Assembly (NCBI RefSeq): GCF_002210285.1
Contig: NZ_MWQE01000006.1
Span: forward strand, 1-64,000
Source: Fibrobacter sp. UWR2
GTDB lineage: Bacteria; Fibrobacterota; Fibrobacteria; Fibrobacterales; Fibrobacteraceae
Direction: 5' to 3'
DNA length: 64,000 nt
Positions 20,321-28,915 of the stretch are shown here, piece after piece. Below the pieces are notes generated by a model. The model had not been told where the DNA came from. It was given only the letters and a program-made list of their open reading frames with translations, and did no database searches. The position numbers were made by a program, and so were the translations under genes. Within the stretch, counting starts at the first letter, position 1; each line of letters begins with the position of its first letter.

Positions 20321-22189
20321 CTAAATCGGGTATTTATCCTTGGCGGCTTCGAGTTCGGCACTAGTCCGCTCCCATTCCGCATAGAGGCTGTCAACAAGGT
20401 TCTTGTTGTCGTCCATCTCTTTGGCGATGGAGGTGATGGCGTTCCCGTCGCCGGATTCCGAGGCGGTCACGAGTTTTGCTTCGAGTTCGCCGCCGAGGGC
20501 TTCTGCCTTCGCGATGTCTTCTTCGAGTTTTGCAAGTTTCTTTTCGAGGGGCTTGATGACCTTGCTGCGCTCGGCGATGTAGTCGGCGCGTGCCTTGCGG
20601 TCTTCCTTGGCGCGGGGCGCAGCATTCTCTGCGTCAGTTTTCACGTCGATATTCGAGACCTTGATGTTTGCGGATTCGCTACCGCCGGGCTTCTTTTCGG
20701 ATGCCCAACCCACCTTCTCGAGGAAGTCCGCGTAGGTGCCTTCGAATATGCGGCACTTTCCGCCATCGAATACCACAAGCCTGGTGGCGAACGCGTGCAG
20801 GAGTTCTTCGTCGTGGGTCACCACCATCGCGGTGCCTTCGTAATCTTCCAGCGCGTCGATGAGGCTCTCGATGCTTTCCATGTCCAGGTGGTTCGTCGGT
20901 TCGTCGAGTAGCAGCATGTTGCAGGCGCTTGCGAGAATCTTCCCGAGGAGCACGCGGCTCCGCTCGCCACCACTGAGTACCTTCACCTTCTTGAGGGCGG
21001 CATCGCCGCTGAACATCATGAGGCCGGCAAGCCCGCGGGCACGGCTCTTTTGCGAGACTTCCGCGATGGCGGTTGCGATTTCTTCTTCGACGGTGTTGTC
21101 GAGGTTCAGTCGGTTGATATTTGTCTGCCCGAAATAGTTTATCTGTAGGTTAGGGTTGTGGCTGATTTCGCCGGCGGTGGGTTGCAGTTCTTTTGCAATC
21201 AGGTTCAAGAGCGTCGTTTTACCGCGGCCGTTCGGGCCTATGACGGCAATGCGGTCACCCTTGAAAACTTCCATCGTCAAATCGGTGATGAGTTCCGGAC
21301 CGCCATCATACGCAAACGAGAGTCCCTTGATCTGCAGCATTCTCTTGCCAGGGAAGGGTGCTTCGGTAAAGCTGAAATCCAGGTTGCGTTCGTGGGTGAG
21401 GCGCTCGCCGTTCGCAAGCTTTGCGGCGGCCTTGATCTTGGACTGCACCATGGCGGCCTTTGCTGCCTTGTAGCGGAATCGCTCGATAACCTTCTCGAGC
21501 TGTTCCTTCTTCTTTGCCTCGTTCTCTTGCGTGCGCTGCGCGACTTCCTCTTCTTCGGCAATCGTCTCGCGCAGCTTTTCTACTGTACCCTTCACCTTGC
21601 GGATTTTGTGGCGGTGAATGCCGGCGGTGTGCGTGCAGACCTCGTCCATAAAGTGATGGTCGTGCGTAATCAACAGCACTTCGCCCTTCCAGTTGCGCAG
21701 GAACCTGCTGAGCCAGCGCATCGACACGATATCGAGGTAGTTCGTCGGTTCGTCGAGCAACAGCATGTCGGGCTCGCTCGCCAAGACTTTTGCGAGGTTC
21801 AGGCGGATCTGGAAACCGCCCGAAAGGAGCATCGGGCTCTTGTGCATGGATTCCTCGTCGAACCCGAGGCCGAACAGAATCGCTTCTACCTTGTGTTCTT
21901 CCAGCCAGCCGTCTTCGTTGGGCTTCAGTACACTGCAGGCCTCCTCGTGCACGGTCGCGTGCGTGAAGTTCAGGTGCTGCTGCAAGTAGCCGAGTGTGTA
22001 TTTCTTGGGAATATCGATGGAACCGCCGTCGAGGCATTCCTGCCCGAGAATCATCTTGAACAGCGTAGACTTGCCGCAGCCGTTACGACCCACGAGACCC
22101 ACGCGCTCATGGTCGCCCACGAGCAGGCTCGCACCGTCCAAAAGGACTTGCACGCCGAATGATTTGGAGACGTTCTGGATTTGAATCAC
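20321..22189 (-). CDS. ABC-F family ATPase
   Basis: A 622-residue soluble tandem ABC ATPase without membrane segments. ABC1 has Walker A GRNGCGKST (35-43), signature LSGGFQIRL and Walker B LLLDEPTNYLD. ABC2 has GPNGRGKTT, LSGGERSRV and LLLDEPTNHLD. A charged linker (about 230-300) joins them, and a C-terminal coiled coil (about 530-622) resembles Uup/Etta-type proteins. ABC-F proteins act on ribosomes or DNA-linked processes; Uup-like is the closest layout. The start is GTG 22189, where homology begins (IQIQNVSKSFG); the open frame extends upstream but looks non-coding. No clear Shine-Dalgarno site is visible. A truncated relic of a sister copy lies at 12062-12158. Confidence 0.9.
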   Translation of the reverse strand: MIQIQNVSKSFGVQVLLDGASLLVGDHERVGLVGRNGCGKSTLFKMILGQECLDGGSIDIPKKYTLGYLQQHLNFTHATVHEEACSVLKPNEDGWLEEHKVEAILFGLGFDEESMHKSPMLLSGGFQIRLNLAKVLASEPDMLLLDEPTNYLDIVSMRWLSRFLRNWKGEVLLITHDHHFMDEVCTHTAGIHRHKIRKVKGTVEKLRETIAEEEEVAQRTQENEAKKKEQLEKVIERFRYKAAKAAMVQSKIKAAAKLANGERLTHERNLDFSFTEAPFPGKRMLQIKGLSFAYDGGPELITDLTMEVFKGDRIAVIGPNGRGKTTLLNLIAKELQPTAGEISHNPNLQINYFGQTNINRLNLDNTVEEEIATAIAEVSQKSRARGLAGLMMFSGDAALKKVKVLSGGERSRVLLGKILASACNMLLLDEPTNHLDMESIESLIDALEDYEGTAMVVTHDEELLHAFATRLVVFDGGKCRIFEGTYADFLEKVGWASEKKPGGSESANIKVSNIDVKTDAENAAPRAKEDRKARADYIAERSKVIKPLEKKLAKLEEDIAKAEALGGELEAKLVTASESGDGNAITSIAKEMDDNKNLVDSLYAEWERTSAELEAAKDKYPI

Positions 22190-22251
22190 GGATGCAAAGA
22201 TAGAAAAATGCCGGAACCGTTGCCGGGGTATTTTTTTATTATTCTTGCAGT

Positions 22252-22794
22252 ATGATTTGCAAGAAGTGTGGCCAGGAATTTCCGGATGATATGTCCAATT
22301 GCCTCTGGTGCGGTGCACCAAACGAGGATTTTGGAAAGGAACCTGTTCCCCCTGACTGGGGCGAAGAAAAAGACGACGATGATCCGGATGCTCTCGGAGG
22401 CGACCAACACCCTGCCGGCAACTTCATGTGGAGCGCGGCTCTCGGCGGACCCATTTTTTCGACCATTGTGCATTACAGGAAATTGAAGAGCCTTCGCTTC
22501 TTTTTAGAATTGGCTCTCGCCAATGTCGCGATAAAGTTCTTGTTTAGAGTCCTGGATAATAGCATTGATTGGACTGAGTTCCCTCTTTTGGCTCCACCTG
22601 CGGTTATCTTCTCATGGGTGATACATGTTTGCGTCATGGGGAAACTCGGTGCCTGGAGAATAAAGGCCTATATACCCAAATACAATGTAAACGAATACCG
22701 CCGTCGCGAAAAGATAGGCGTCATTCTCGGCTTGATCTTTTTTATTGTTATGGTCACCCTGGAAATTTTGTTTACCCTGTGGAAGTTGCGATGA
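22252..22794 (+). CDS. Zinc-ribbon membrane protein, function unknown
   Basis: A 180-residue protein opening with a zinc ribbon (C-x2-C ... C-x2-C: CKKCG near residue 3, CLWCG near residue 17). An acidic linker (EEKDDDDPD) follows, then about three hydrophobic segments (near 60-80, 100-130 and 155-175). Such short ribbons on membrane proteins are common and of unknown role. The stop overlaps the ATG of the following secreted hydrolase (ATGA), so the two are translationally coupled and probably share a transcript. It diverges from the ABC-F gene over a 62-bp gap that must hold both promoters. Confidence 0.75.
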   Translation: MICKKCGQEFPDDMSNCLWCGAPNEDFGKEPVPPDWGEEKDDDDPDALGGDQHPAGNFMWSAALGGPIFSTIVHYRKLKSLRFFLELALANVAIKFLFRVLDNSIDWTEFPLLAPPAVIFSWVIHVCVMGKLGAWRIKAYIPKYNVNEYRRREKIGVILGLIFFIVMVTLEILFTLWKLR

Positions 22795-23789
22795 AGTTTG
22801 TATGTGTGCTTGCGCTTCTGGCCTCGCTCGCGATGGCGCAGAGTGAGGATCCGCTTCTCGGACAACCTTTTACAATCTATTCCTTCGAGGCGGGAGACAG
22901 CGCGCAGTACCATGCGACGGTTGTGCGATATGTAGGCCCGCAGACGGAAAATGTTCGCAAGGCGGCCGTGCTTTATATCCATGGATTCAATGATTATTTC
23001 TTCCAGCGAAACCTTGCCGAAAAGATGGATTCGGCGGGCTATGCCTTCTATGCAATAGACCTGCACAAGTACGGACGCTCGTATCGCGATGGTGAAGTGA
23101 TGGGAGAACTTCGCGATATCCGGGAATACTATGCTGAGCTTGATACGGCAATTGCGTTTGTTCGTAATACAGAGGGGGATTCGGTACCGCTCGTGATGCT
23201 GGGGCACAGTACCGGCGGACTTATCGCGTGCCTTTACGCGGCAGACCGCGACAACGGTGCTGGCCTTGCGGCCATCGTGCTCAACAGTCCGTTTCTGGAG
23301 ATGAACTACGGCTGGCCGATGCGTAAGATTGTCGTTCCCGTGTTTTCTGCAGTGGGCGCGTTGCTGCCGGGTTTGGGAATCCCGCGAAGCGTTAACGAGA
23401 ACTACGACAAGAGTCTTCTGAAATCTGATTTTGGCGAGTGGGAGTACGACTCGAAATTGAAAGTGCGCGGGAGCCTCCCGATAGACTTTGGCTGGCTCCG
23501 TGCCATCCATCAGGGGCATGCGCGTGTGCAGGCCGGCTTGCGGCTTGTGCCTCCGGTGCTAGTGATGCATAGCGGCTGCAGTTACCGCGATGACGACTGG
23601 AGTGAAGAATACTCCCATTGCGATGGCGTGCTGAACGTGGAGCATATCCGCGAATATGGCCGGAATCTCGGGTCGAGCGTGCAGCTCGAAGAAATCGAGG
23701 GCGGCCTTCACGACCTGTTCCTTTCGCATTTGCCGGCCCGCGACAATGCCTACACGAAGATGTTCGAATTCTTGGATAGCAGGCTCTGA
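22791..23789 (+). CDS. Secreted alpha/beta hydrolase (serine aminopeptidase / lysophospholipase type)
   Basis: A 332-residue exported hydrolase with signal peptide MKFVCVLALLASLAMAQ. The fold shows HGFND (oxyanion region, about 64), the nucleophile elbow GHSTGG with Ser140, and GGLHDLF near residue 312 carrying the likely catalytic His. The pattern fits the Hydrolase_4 / monoglyceride-lipase-like group; substrates may be lipids or acyl esters. I chose ATG 22791 because it starts the signal peptide and overlaps the previous stop; the longer frame upstream lies inside the zinc-ribbon gene. The product should act in the periplasm or outside the cell. Confidence 0.85.
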   Translation: MKFVCVLALLASLAMAQSEDPLLGQPFTIYSFEAGDSAQYHATVVRYVGPQTENVRKAAVLYIHGFNDYFFQRNLAEKMDSAGYAFYAIDLHKYGRSYRDGEVMGELRDIREYYAELDTAIAFVRNTEGDSVPLVMLGHSTGGLIACLYAADRDNGAGLAAIVLNSPFLEMNYGWPMRKIVVPVFSAVGALLPGLGIPRSVNENYDKSLLKSDFGEWEYDSKLKVRGSLPIDFGWLRAIHQGHARVQAGLRLVPPVLVMHSGCSYRDDDWSEEYSHCDGVLNVEHIREYGRNLGSSVQLEEIEGGLHDLFLSHLPARDNAYTKMFEFLDSRL

Positions 23790-23808
23790 TTTGCGTACTT
23801 TGAAATGC

Positions 23809-23814
23809 TATAAT
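23809..23814 (+). promoter_or_regulatory. -10 element before the cupin gene
   Basis: A consensus TATAAT lies 34 bp before ATG 23848. The -35 region (CTGATT, 17 bp upstream) is weak. Confidence 0.45.
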
Positions 23815-23847
23815 TCATAGTGCTTTCAGGTGAAAGACGAGGTTACG

Positions 23848-24180
23848 ATGATTATCGATTTGAAAGGCATGGAAACGACGGTGCTGCCGAACTTCAAGGG
23901 CGGCGAGAAGGAATACAAGGCAAAGATGTACTTTGACGGGACGACTCGCATTATGCACGGGACGCTCGAGCAGGGTGCATCCATCGGTTTCCACAAGCAC
24001 GAGACCAACAGCGAGATTATGTTCTTTGTAAGCGGCAAGGGCAAGGTGCTCTTTGACGACGGCGTGGAATATGTGGAAGCGGGCCAGTGCCATTTTTGCC
24101 CGAAGGGCCATAGCCACAGTCTGATTAACGAGAGCGAGGAACCGCTCGTGTTCTACGCGTGCGTCCCGGAACTCGGATAG
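23848..24180 (+). CDS. Small single-domain cupin protein
   Basis: A 110-residue cupin_2-type beta-barrel. The metal-binding motifs are visible: motif 1 around GFHKHETNSEIMFFVSGKG (H-x-H ... E) and motif 2 around CPKGHSHSL. Such one-domain cupins include isomerases, sugar-binding and sensor proteins, so the reaction cannot be named. ATG 23848 is preferred over the upstream GTG because GAGG sits 5 bp before it and the cupin fold begins soon after. It precedes the phosphohexomutase gene by 22 bp in the same direction, so cotranscription is likely; a sugar-phosphate link is a guess. Confidence 0.8.
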   Translation: MIIDLKGMETTVLPNFKGGEKEYKAKMYFDGTTRIMHGTLEQGASIGFHKHETNSEIMFFVSGKGKVLFDDGVEYVEAGQCHFCPKGHSHSLINESEEPLVFYACVPELG

Positions 24181-24202
24181 GTTTAAAAACGGAGTATACA
24201 AG

Positions 24203-25543
24203 ATGTCAAAACTGATGCGTTCTATTTCGGGTATCCGCGGTATCGTGGGCGATACCCTCACCCCGCAGGTGCTCAAGAGCCATGTGCGCGCCTTCCTCGA
24301 GATTACAAAGGCGAAGCGTGTCGTTATCGGGCGCGACAGCCGCCCCACCGGCGATGCCATCGTGCAGTTTGTCGCGGGCATCTGCCGCCTCTCTGGCGTA
24401 GATGTTGTGGACGTGGGCCTTTCGACGACGCCTTCGGTGGAACTCCTGACGGTGCATTTCAAGGCGGATGCGGGTATCATCATTACCGCAAGCCACAACC
24501 CGCTCGAATGGAACGCACTCAAGTTCCTCAACAGCAAGGGGCTTTTCCTCGGGCCCGACGACGTGAAGAAACTTTTTGAACTCGCCGATGCGGACAACTT
24601 CAGCTATCCCGACTACCGCACGATGGGCAAGTACGAGGTGGCGCCCGATGCCGACGGCATCCACATCGACGGGACGCTCAAGATTCCGTTCGTGGACGTG
24701 GAGGCGATTCGCGCGAAGAAATTCAAGGTGGCCGTAGATGCCGTGAACGGTGCGGGTAGCTACATTGTGCCGCGCCTCTTGGAACAGCTCGGCTGCGAGG
24801 TGGTGCGTGTGCATTGCGAACCCGATGGCACGTTCCCGCGCGGTGCGGAACCGATTCCGGAAAACTTGGGTGACCTGCGTGAAGCCGTGAAGAAGAATGG
24901 CTGTGCTCTCGGTTTTGCGGTGGATCCGGATGCGGACCGCTGCGCCCTCGTGGACGGTTTAGGACAAAGTATTGGCGAGGAGTATACGCTCGCGATTGCA
25001 ACTGAAGAAGTGCTTAGCCAGAAGAAGGGTAGCGTCTGCGTGAACCTTTCGACGAGCCGCATGAACGAAGATGTTGCCACGAAGTACGGTTGTGCTTTCA
25101 GCCGCGCGAAGGTGGGCGAGATCAACGTGAGCCTGCAGATGATTGAAAACGGTTGCATCATCGGCGGCGAAGGCAACGGCGGCGTGATTCTGCCGGCGCT
25201 CCACTACGGGCGTGATTCCCTGGTGGCAGCGGCTCTCGTGCTCAGTTGGATGGCGCACCATGACGGCGGCCCCGAGAAGTTCGTGGCCGAAAACCCCGCC
25301 TACGTGATGCCGAAGAAGAAGTTCGAACTCGGCGACAAGAAGGTGGCGGACATTTTGCCTAAGGTGAAGGCTGAATTTGCCGGCTGGAAGAGCGACGAAC
25401 GCGACGGCCTGTGGCTCGGGAGCGAAAAGTCCTGGGTGCACGTACGCGCGAGCAATACTGAGCCTGTTATTCGCGTAATCGCTGAGGCGCCTACAGCGGA
25501 AGAAGCAGAAACATTGTGCAGTAAAGTCGAAAAACTTATTTAG
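24203..25543 (+). CDS. glmM: Phosphoglucosamine mutase / phosphomannomutase family
   Basis: A 446-residue alpha-D-phosphohexomutase. The active-site serine loop TASHNP lies at 95-100 (Ser97), the metal loop DPDADR near 237, and the sugar-binding GGEGNGG near 325. The phosphate-binding RASNTEP is near the C-terminus. The opening SISGIRGIVGDTLTP is typical of GlmM and related archaeal-type mutases. GlmM makes glucosamine-1-phosphate for peptidoglycan and LPS; phosphomannomutase or phosphoglucomutase activity is the alternative, because these families are hard to separate by eye. CGGAG precedes the start. A terminator follows. Confidence 0.83.
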   Translation: MSKLMRSISGIRGIVGDTLTPQVLKSHVRAFLEITKAKRVVIGRDSRPTGDAIVQFVAGICRLSGVDVVDVGLSTTPSVELLTVHFKADAGIIITASHNPLEWNALKFLNSKGLFLGPDDVKKLFELADADNFSYPDYRTMGKYEVAPDADGIHIDGTLKIPFVDVEAIRAKKFKVAVDAVNGAGSYIVPRLLEQLGCEVVRVHCEPDGTFPRGAEPIPENLGDLREAVKKNGCALGFAVDPDADRCALVDGLGQSIGEEYTLAIATEEVLSQKKGSVCVNLSTSRMNEDVATKYGCAFSRAKVGEINVSLQMIENGCIIGGEGNGGVILPALHYGRDSLVAAALVLSWMAHHDGGPEKFVAENPAYVMPKKKFELGDKKVADILPKVKAEFAGWKSDERDGLWLGSEKSWVHVRASNTEPVIRVIAEAPTAEEAETLCSKVEKLI

Positions 25544-25570
25544 CGACCGCTCAATATTGTGTATATAAAA

Positions 25571-25600
25571 AAGCCCGCCGCAAACGCAGCGGGCTTCTTG
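25571..25600 (+). terminator. Terminator between the mutase and transporter genes
   Basis: AAGCCCGC (25571-25578) pairs perfectly with GCGGGCTT (25589-25596) around a 10-base loop. T-rich sequence follows on the plus strand, and A residues precede it, so it may serve both converging genes. Confidence 0.85.
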
Positions 25601-25608
25601 CTTTCTTT

Positions 25609-27291
25609 TTAGGTAGAAATCAGCAGTATGGCGAGTACCTGGCCGCTCAATATGCGTAGCAGCATGGTGAGCGGGTAGACGGAGGCGTATCCGATGTTGA
25701 CGGCTTCGCTGTCGGCCTGGCCGTTTGCGAAGGCGAGTGCGGGCGGGTCCGTGGTGGCGCCCGCAAGCACGCCGCAGAGCGAGAGGTAATTCACCTTGAA
25801 TACCAGGTGCCCGACGGTTGCGACAATGGCGAGCGGCACGAAGGTGATGAGCGCGGCGAGGCCCATGTAGTAAATTCCGTCGCCGTTCAGCAGCACATCG
25901 AAGAACTTGATGCCCGCATTGAGCCCTACGCAGCTGAGGAACAGCGTGAGCCCGAATTCGCGGAGCATGAGGTTCGCGCTGTTCGCCATAAAGAAGTTGA
26001 GCGGTCCGATTTTGCGCTTGCGGCTCAGGAGAATCGATACGATGAGCGGCCCACCTGCAAGCCCGAGTTTTAGCGGGGTAGGCATTCCCGGGATGGCGAT
26101 AGGGATGCTGCCTGCGACGACCCCGAGGAAAATCCCGAGGAATGCGGGCAGGATTTCGGGGTGGTCAAGTGCAGTGAGCGAATTGCCGAGTTCCTTTGCG
26201 GCGGCCTCGATGCCTTCGGCGGTACCGACGAGCAGGAACTTGTCGGCGAATTTTATGCGCATGTCCAGCCGGCCAGTGAACTTGAAACCGCTGCGGACAA
26301 CGCGGCTCACGTTCACGCCGTAGCGATCGGCAAGGGCGAGCGCACCGATGGTCTTGCCGAGCACCTTCTTGTTTGTGACGAGAACCGTCTTGACCAAGAT
26401 GGTGCGGCCGCTATCTGCTGCGGTTTCCTTAGTAATGGGGGTCTCGAGGCGCTTGCCAATAATCTTTTCCATGATGGCGACGGCCTCGGGCATGCCCACG
26501 ATATGCAGCTTGTCGCCTTCCTGTATTACGGTCTTCCCGTTCGGGGTGAAGATATCGTTACCGCGCATCAGTCGCGTGACGACGGCTCCGCTCGAAATCA
26601 GGTCGGGAATATCTTTCAGCAAGGTCCCGAAGAGGTTTTTGTTTTCGACAGTGAGGCTGCACGATTCGATTTCCTTTGTGCTTGCCGCGATATCGGCGGC
26701 GTAATCCTTGGCGGCCTTGTCTGGGTTCTGCCTAAAGAAAATGCGCACGAGGAGCATCACGAGTATAATCCCGATGACGCCGAATGGATATGCAACAGCG
26801 TACCCGATGCCCGTAAGGGACGTGTCCACCCCAGCCGCGGCAAAGGCTGAATTCGCGGCTCCAAGGGATGGCGTGTTCGTGACTGCGCCACAGAGCATCC
26901 CGATGAGCACGGGTACGTTGTTATGCATATCTGTAAAGAAGTACAGGCAGAGCGTTACCGCCACGCCGAGGAGCACGATGCTTGTCGAAAGTATGTTGAG
27001 CACGAGCCCGTGGCGGCGTATGGAATCCATGAATCCGGGCCCTACCTGCATGCCGATGGTGTACACGAACAGGATGAGCCCGAATTCTTGGATAAAGTGG
27101 AGTACGCTTCCGTCGACGCGCAGGCCAATGTGCCCAAGGGCAATGCCCACGAAGAGCGCGCCCGCCCCGCCGAGGCTGATTCCCTTGACCTTGACTTTCC
27201 CGAGCATGAGCCCGAGTGCCGCGGTGAGCGCGATGGCAATGACCTGTTGTGCGACAGAGGGTTTTGTGAATAAGTCAATGAGCCATTCCAT
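25609..27291 (-). CDS. AspT/YidE/YbjL-family transporter with two TrkA-C domains
   Basis: A 560-residue inner-membrane protein built as two homologous halves, about five helices at each end. Two RCK/TrkA-C regulatory domains lie between them (about 190-275 and 290-370). The half-repeat motif appears twice: GLILFVYTIGMQVGPGF and GLTLFLSCVGLNAGIKF. Founding members exchange aspartate and alanine; most relatives are uncharacterised, so the substrate is not assigned. Nine bases separate it from the TIGR02145 lipoprotein gene upstream on the same strand, so the two likely form an operon facing away from the LysR gene. Confidence 0.87.
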   Translation of the reverse strand: MEWLIDLFTKPSVAQQVIAIALTAALGLMLGKVKVKGISLGGAGALFVGIALGHIGLRVDGSVLHFIQEFGLILFVYTIGMQVGPGFMDSIRRHGLVLNILSTSIVLLGVAVTLCLYFFTDMHNNVPVLIGMLCGAVTNTPSLGAANSAFAAAGVDTSLTGIGYAVAYPFGVIGIILVMLLVRIFFRQNPDKAAKDYAADIAASTKEIESCSLTVENKNLFGTLLKDIPDLISSGAVVTRLMRGNDIFTPNGKTVIQEGDKLHIVGMPEAVAIMEKIIGKRLETPITKETAADSGRTILVKTVLVTNKKVLGKTIGALALADRYGVNVSRVVRSGFKFTGRLDMRIKFADKFLLVGTAEGIEAAAKELGNSLTALDHPEILPAFLGIFLGVVAGSIPIAIPGMPTPLKLGLAGGPLIVSILLSRKRKIGPLNFFMANSANLMLREFGLTLFLSCVGLNAGIKFFDVLLNGDGIYYMGLAALITFVPLAIVATVGHLVFKVNYLSLCGVLAGATTDPPALAFANGQADSEAVNIGYASVYPLTMLLRILSGQVLAILLIST

Positions 27292-27300
27292 GGCTGTACC

Positions 27301-27864
27301 CTACTTCTTGATGCACCTGACCGAGGCGTCGATATTCTTGTTGAAGTGTTCGAAGGTGTAAGCCGAATCGGTCACGCGGACCATGTAGGCCCTGGAATCG
27401 TCGAAGGCGTCTGCGGTCCAGAAGCTTGCGGTTTGCCCGCGGTCGGCGAACTTTCCGTCGTAGTACTTGAATCCGGCAAACTGCAGGTTGAAGGAATCCT
27501 TGTTCTTGAGTTCGGTGATGGCCTTGCCTTCGAAGGCGGCCTTGAAATCTTCGCGGGTCGGCAGCCCCCAGCCCAAGGGGCAAGCGGAACTCATGGCTGC
27601 ATCGAAGGAATACAGGCGCCCGTCCGTTTCGCAGTTTTGGTGATTGTTGTCGTAGCAGATGCTGGAATCGGGCGTGAAGACGGCGAGATTTTCGGCCATC
27701 CAGGTGTTGCCACCCATGACGATGGTGGAGTAGGTCTTTTCGGGGCATTCGAGCTTATTGGCGGCCTGGTCAAAGGTGCAACCGCGGTTGTCCTGGCAGG
27801 CGATAAATGCTGTGGCGGCAAGGATGGTGATGGTGGCAAAAGCCGTGTTCTTGATGTGCTTCAT
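27301..27864 (-). CDS. TIGR02145-type (Fibrobacter major paralogous domain) lipoprotein
   Basis: A 187-residue lipoprotein. The start at 27864 is fixed by GGAG seven bases upstream and by the lipobox signal peptide (ATAFIAC). The mature part has the diagnostic run of this Fibrobacter paralogous family: MGGNTWMAENLAV, a Y-S-F-D-A segment, CPLGWGLPTREDF, an F-W-T-A-D-A motif, and C-terminal ASVRCIKK. Family members are surface lipoproteins of unknown function. The frame stays open upstream to 28146 but would run into the LysR gene and lacks coding character. It is first in an operon with the AspT/YidE-type transporter. Confidence 0.88.
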   Translation of the reverse strand: MKHIKNTAFATITILAATAFIACQDNRGCTFDQAANKLECPEKTYSTIVMGGNTWMAENLAVFTPDSSICYDNNHQNCETDGRLYSFDAAMSSACPLGWGLPTREDFKAAFEGKAITELKNKDSFNLQFAGFKYYDGKFADRGQTASFWTADAFDDSRAYMVRVTDSAYTFEHFNKNIDASVRCIKK

Positions 27865-27910
27865 AAATAACTCCTGTGTTTTTCGGCCGTAAAGGTAGCA
27901 ATGGTAATTG

Positions 27911-27962
27911 ATAATGACTAATGCATTATTTATATTTAATTCATCACTTTTAGTTATGAATT
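27911..27962. promoter_or_regulatory. Paired inverted repeats, likely LysR-regulator binding sites
   Basis: AATTCAT (27938-27944), 11 bp, ATGAATT (27956-27962) is a perfect inverted repeat of the T-N11-A type used by LysR regulators. ATAATG (27911-27916), 7 bp, CATTAT (27924-27929) is a second one. Both lie in the 118-bp divergent gap between the LysR gene and the lipoprotein/transporter operon. Confidence 0.55.
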
Positions 27963-27982
27963 GCGCGAGGTAATAAAATAGT

Positions 27983-28864
27983 ATGGAACTGACACATCTC
28001 AAATATTTTCTAGAAGTCGCCCGTACGCAGCACGTGACGCAGAGCGCGCATAACCTGTGTATTGTGCAGCCGGCGCTTACCAAGGCCATCCACAAGCTCG
28101 AAGAAGAAATCGGTGTTCCGCTGTTCAAGACGAAGGGCCGAAACATCGTGTTGACAGAATATGGTAAGTATTTCCACGAACGTGTGCAGCCCCTTTACGA
28201 AGAAATTGGCCGGCTCCCGCAGGAGTTGCGTGACATGGCCAGCGATGATGCGGTAAAGATTCGCCTGAACGTGCTGGCGGCATCTTCGTTGATAACTTCT
28301 GCAGTGATTGCCTACAAGCGCCTCCATCCGGAAATCAGTTTCGACTTGAGCCAGAACGAAAGTTCGACCATGTACGATATGCGCGTTTCTACGTTTGCGC
28401 ATGCGCGCCTTGCAACTACCGACGACGATGCAGCTTGCAGTTTCGAGGAAGAAATTTTCCTTGCCGTCCCGAATGTGGATCAGTACAGGAAAATGGATGC
28501 GATTTCACTTTCACAGATGAAGGGCGAAAAGTTTATCGGGCTTGCGGGTACAAAGCAACTGCGCAATATATGTAACGAGTTCTGCCACGATATCGGCGTG
28601 CAGATGGACGTTTCGTTCGAGAGCGACAACACATCGGCCATCAAGGACGCAGTGGCATCGGGCATAGGCGTGTGCTTTTGGCCAGAATACACTTGGGGCC
28701 GTGTCGAAAAGCGCAAGATTCGCCTGCTAAAGATTGTGGATGCCCCGTTCCGGCGCGAACTTCTCGTGACCATGCGGAAGAACAAGGCCGACAACCGCAA
28801 TACGGAACATTTCTACAAGTTCCTAGTCATGTACCTGAAGAAACACTTCCGCCACCATCGGTAA
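27983..28864 (+). CDS. LysR-family transcriptional regulator
   Basis: A 293-residue regulator. The N-terminal winged helix-turn-helix (about 1-60) reads LKYFLEVARTQHVTQSAHNL...VQPALTKAIHKLEEE, typical of LysR. A linker helix and a periplasmic-binding-like effector domain (about 90-290) follow. It is divergent from the TIGR02145 lipoprotein and AspT/YidE-type transporter genes, so it probably controls them and itself; the effector may be the transported compound. GAGG lies 12 bp before the ATG, which is far. Two inverted repeats in the shared promoter region fit LysR sites. Confidence 0.87.
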   Translation: MELTHLKYFLEVARTQHVTQSAHNLCIVQPALTKAIHKLEEEIGVPLFKTKGRNIVLTEYGKYFHERVQPLYEEIGRLPQELRDMASDDAVKIRLNVLAASSLITSAVIAYKRLHPEISFDLSQNESSTMYDMRVSTFAHARLATTDDDAACSFEEEIFLAVPNVDQYRKMDAISLSQMKGEKFIGLAGTKQLRNICNEFCHDIGVQMDVSFESDNTSAIKDAVASGIGVCFWPEYTWGRVEKRKIRLLKIVDAPFRRELLVTMRKNKADNRNTEHFYKFLVMYLKKHFRHHR

Positions 28865-28887
28865 ACGGCACCGTTTATTGCTGAAGT

Positions 28888-28912
28888 GTCATCCCCGCGT
28901 AGGCGGGGATCT
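28888..28912. repeat. Short palindrome TCATCCCCGC-GTAG-GCGGGGAT
   Basis: A perfect 8-bp inverted repeat (28891-28898 with 28903-28910) closes a 4-base loop between the converging LysR and recD genes. It is only weakly followed by T, so it is a poor terminator. It resembles the GTCATCCCCGC...GCGGGGATC palindromes scattered between genes in many bacteria. Confidence 0.5.
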
Positions 28913-28915
28913 TAT

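Noticed and set aside
20261-20911. Plus-strand gene overlapping the ABC-F gene
   Set aside because: It lies antisense to well-conserved ATPase and coiled-coil sequence and shows no domain of its own.
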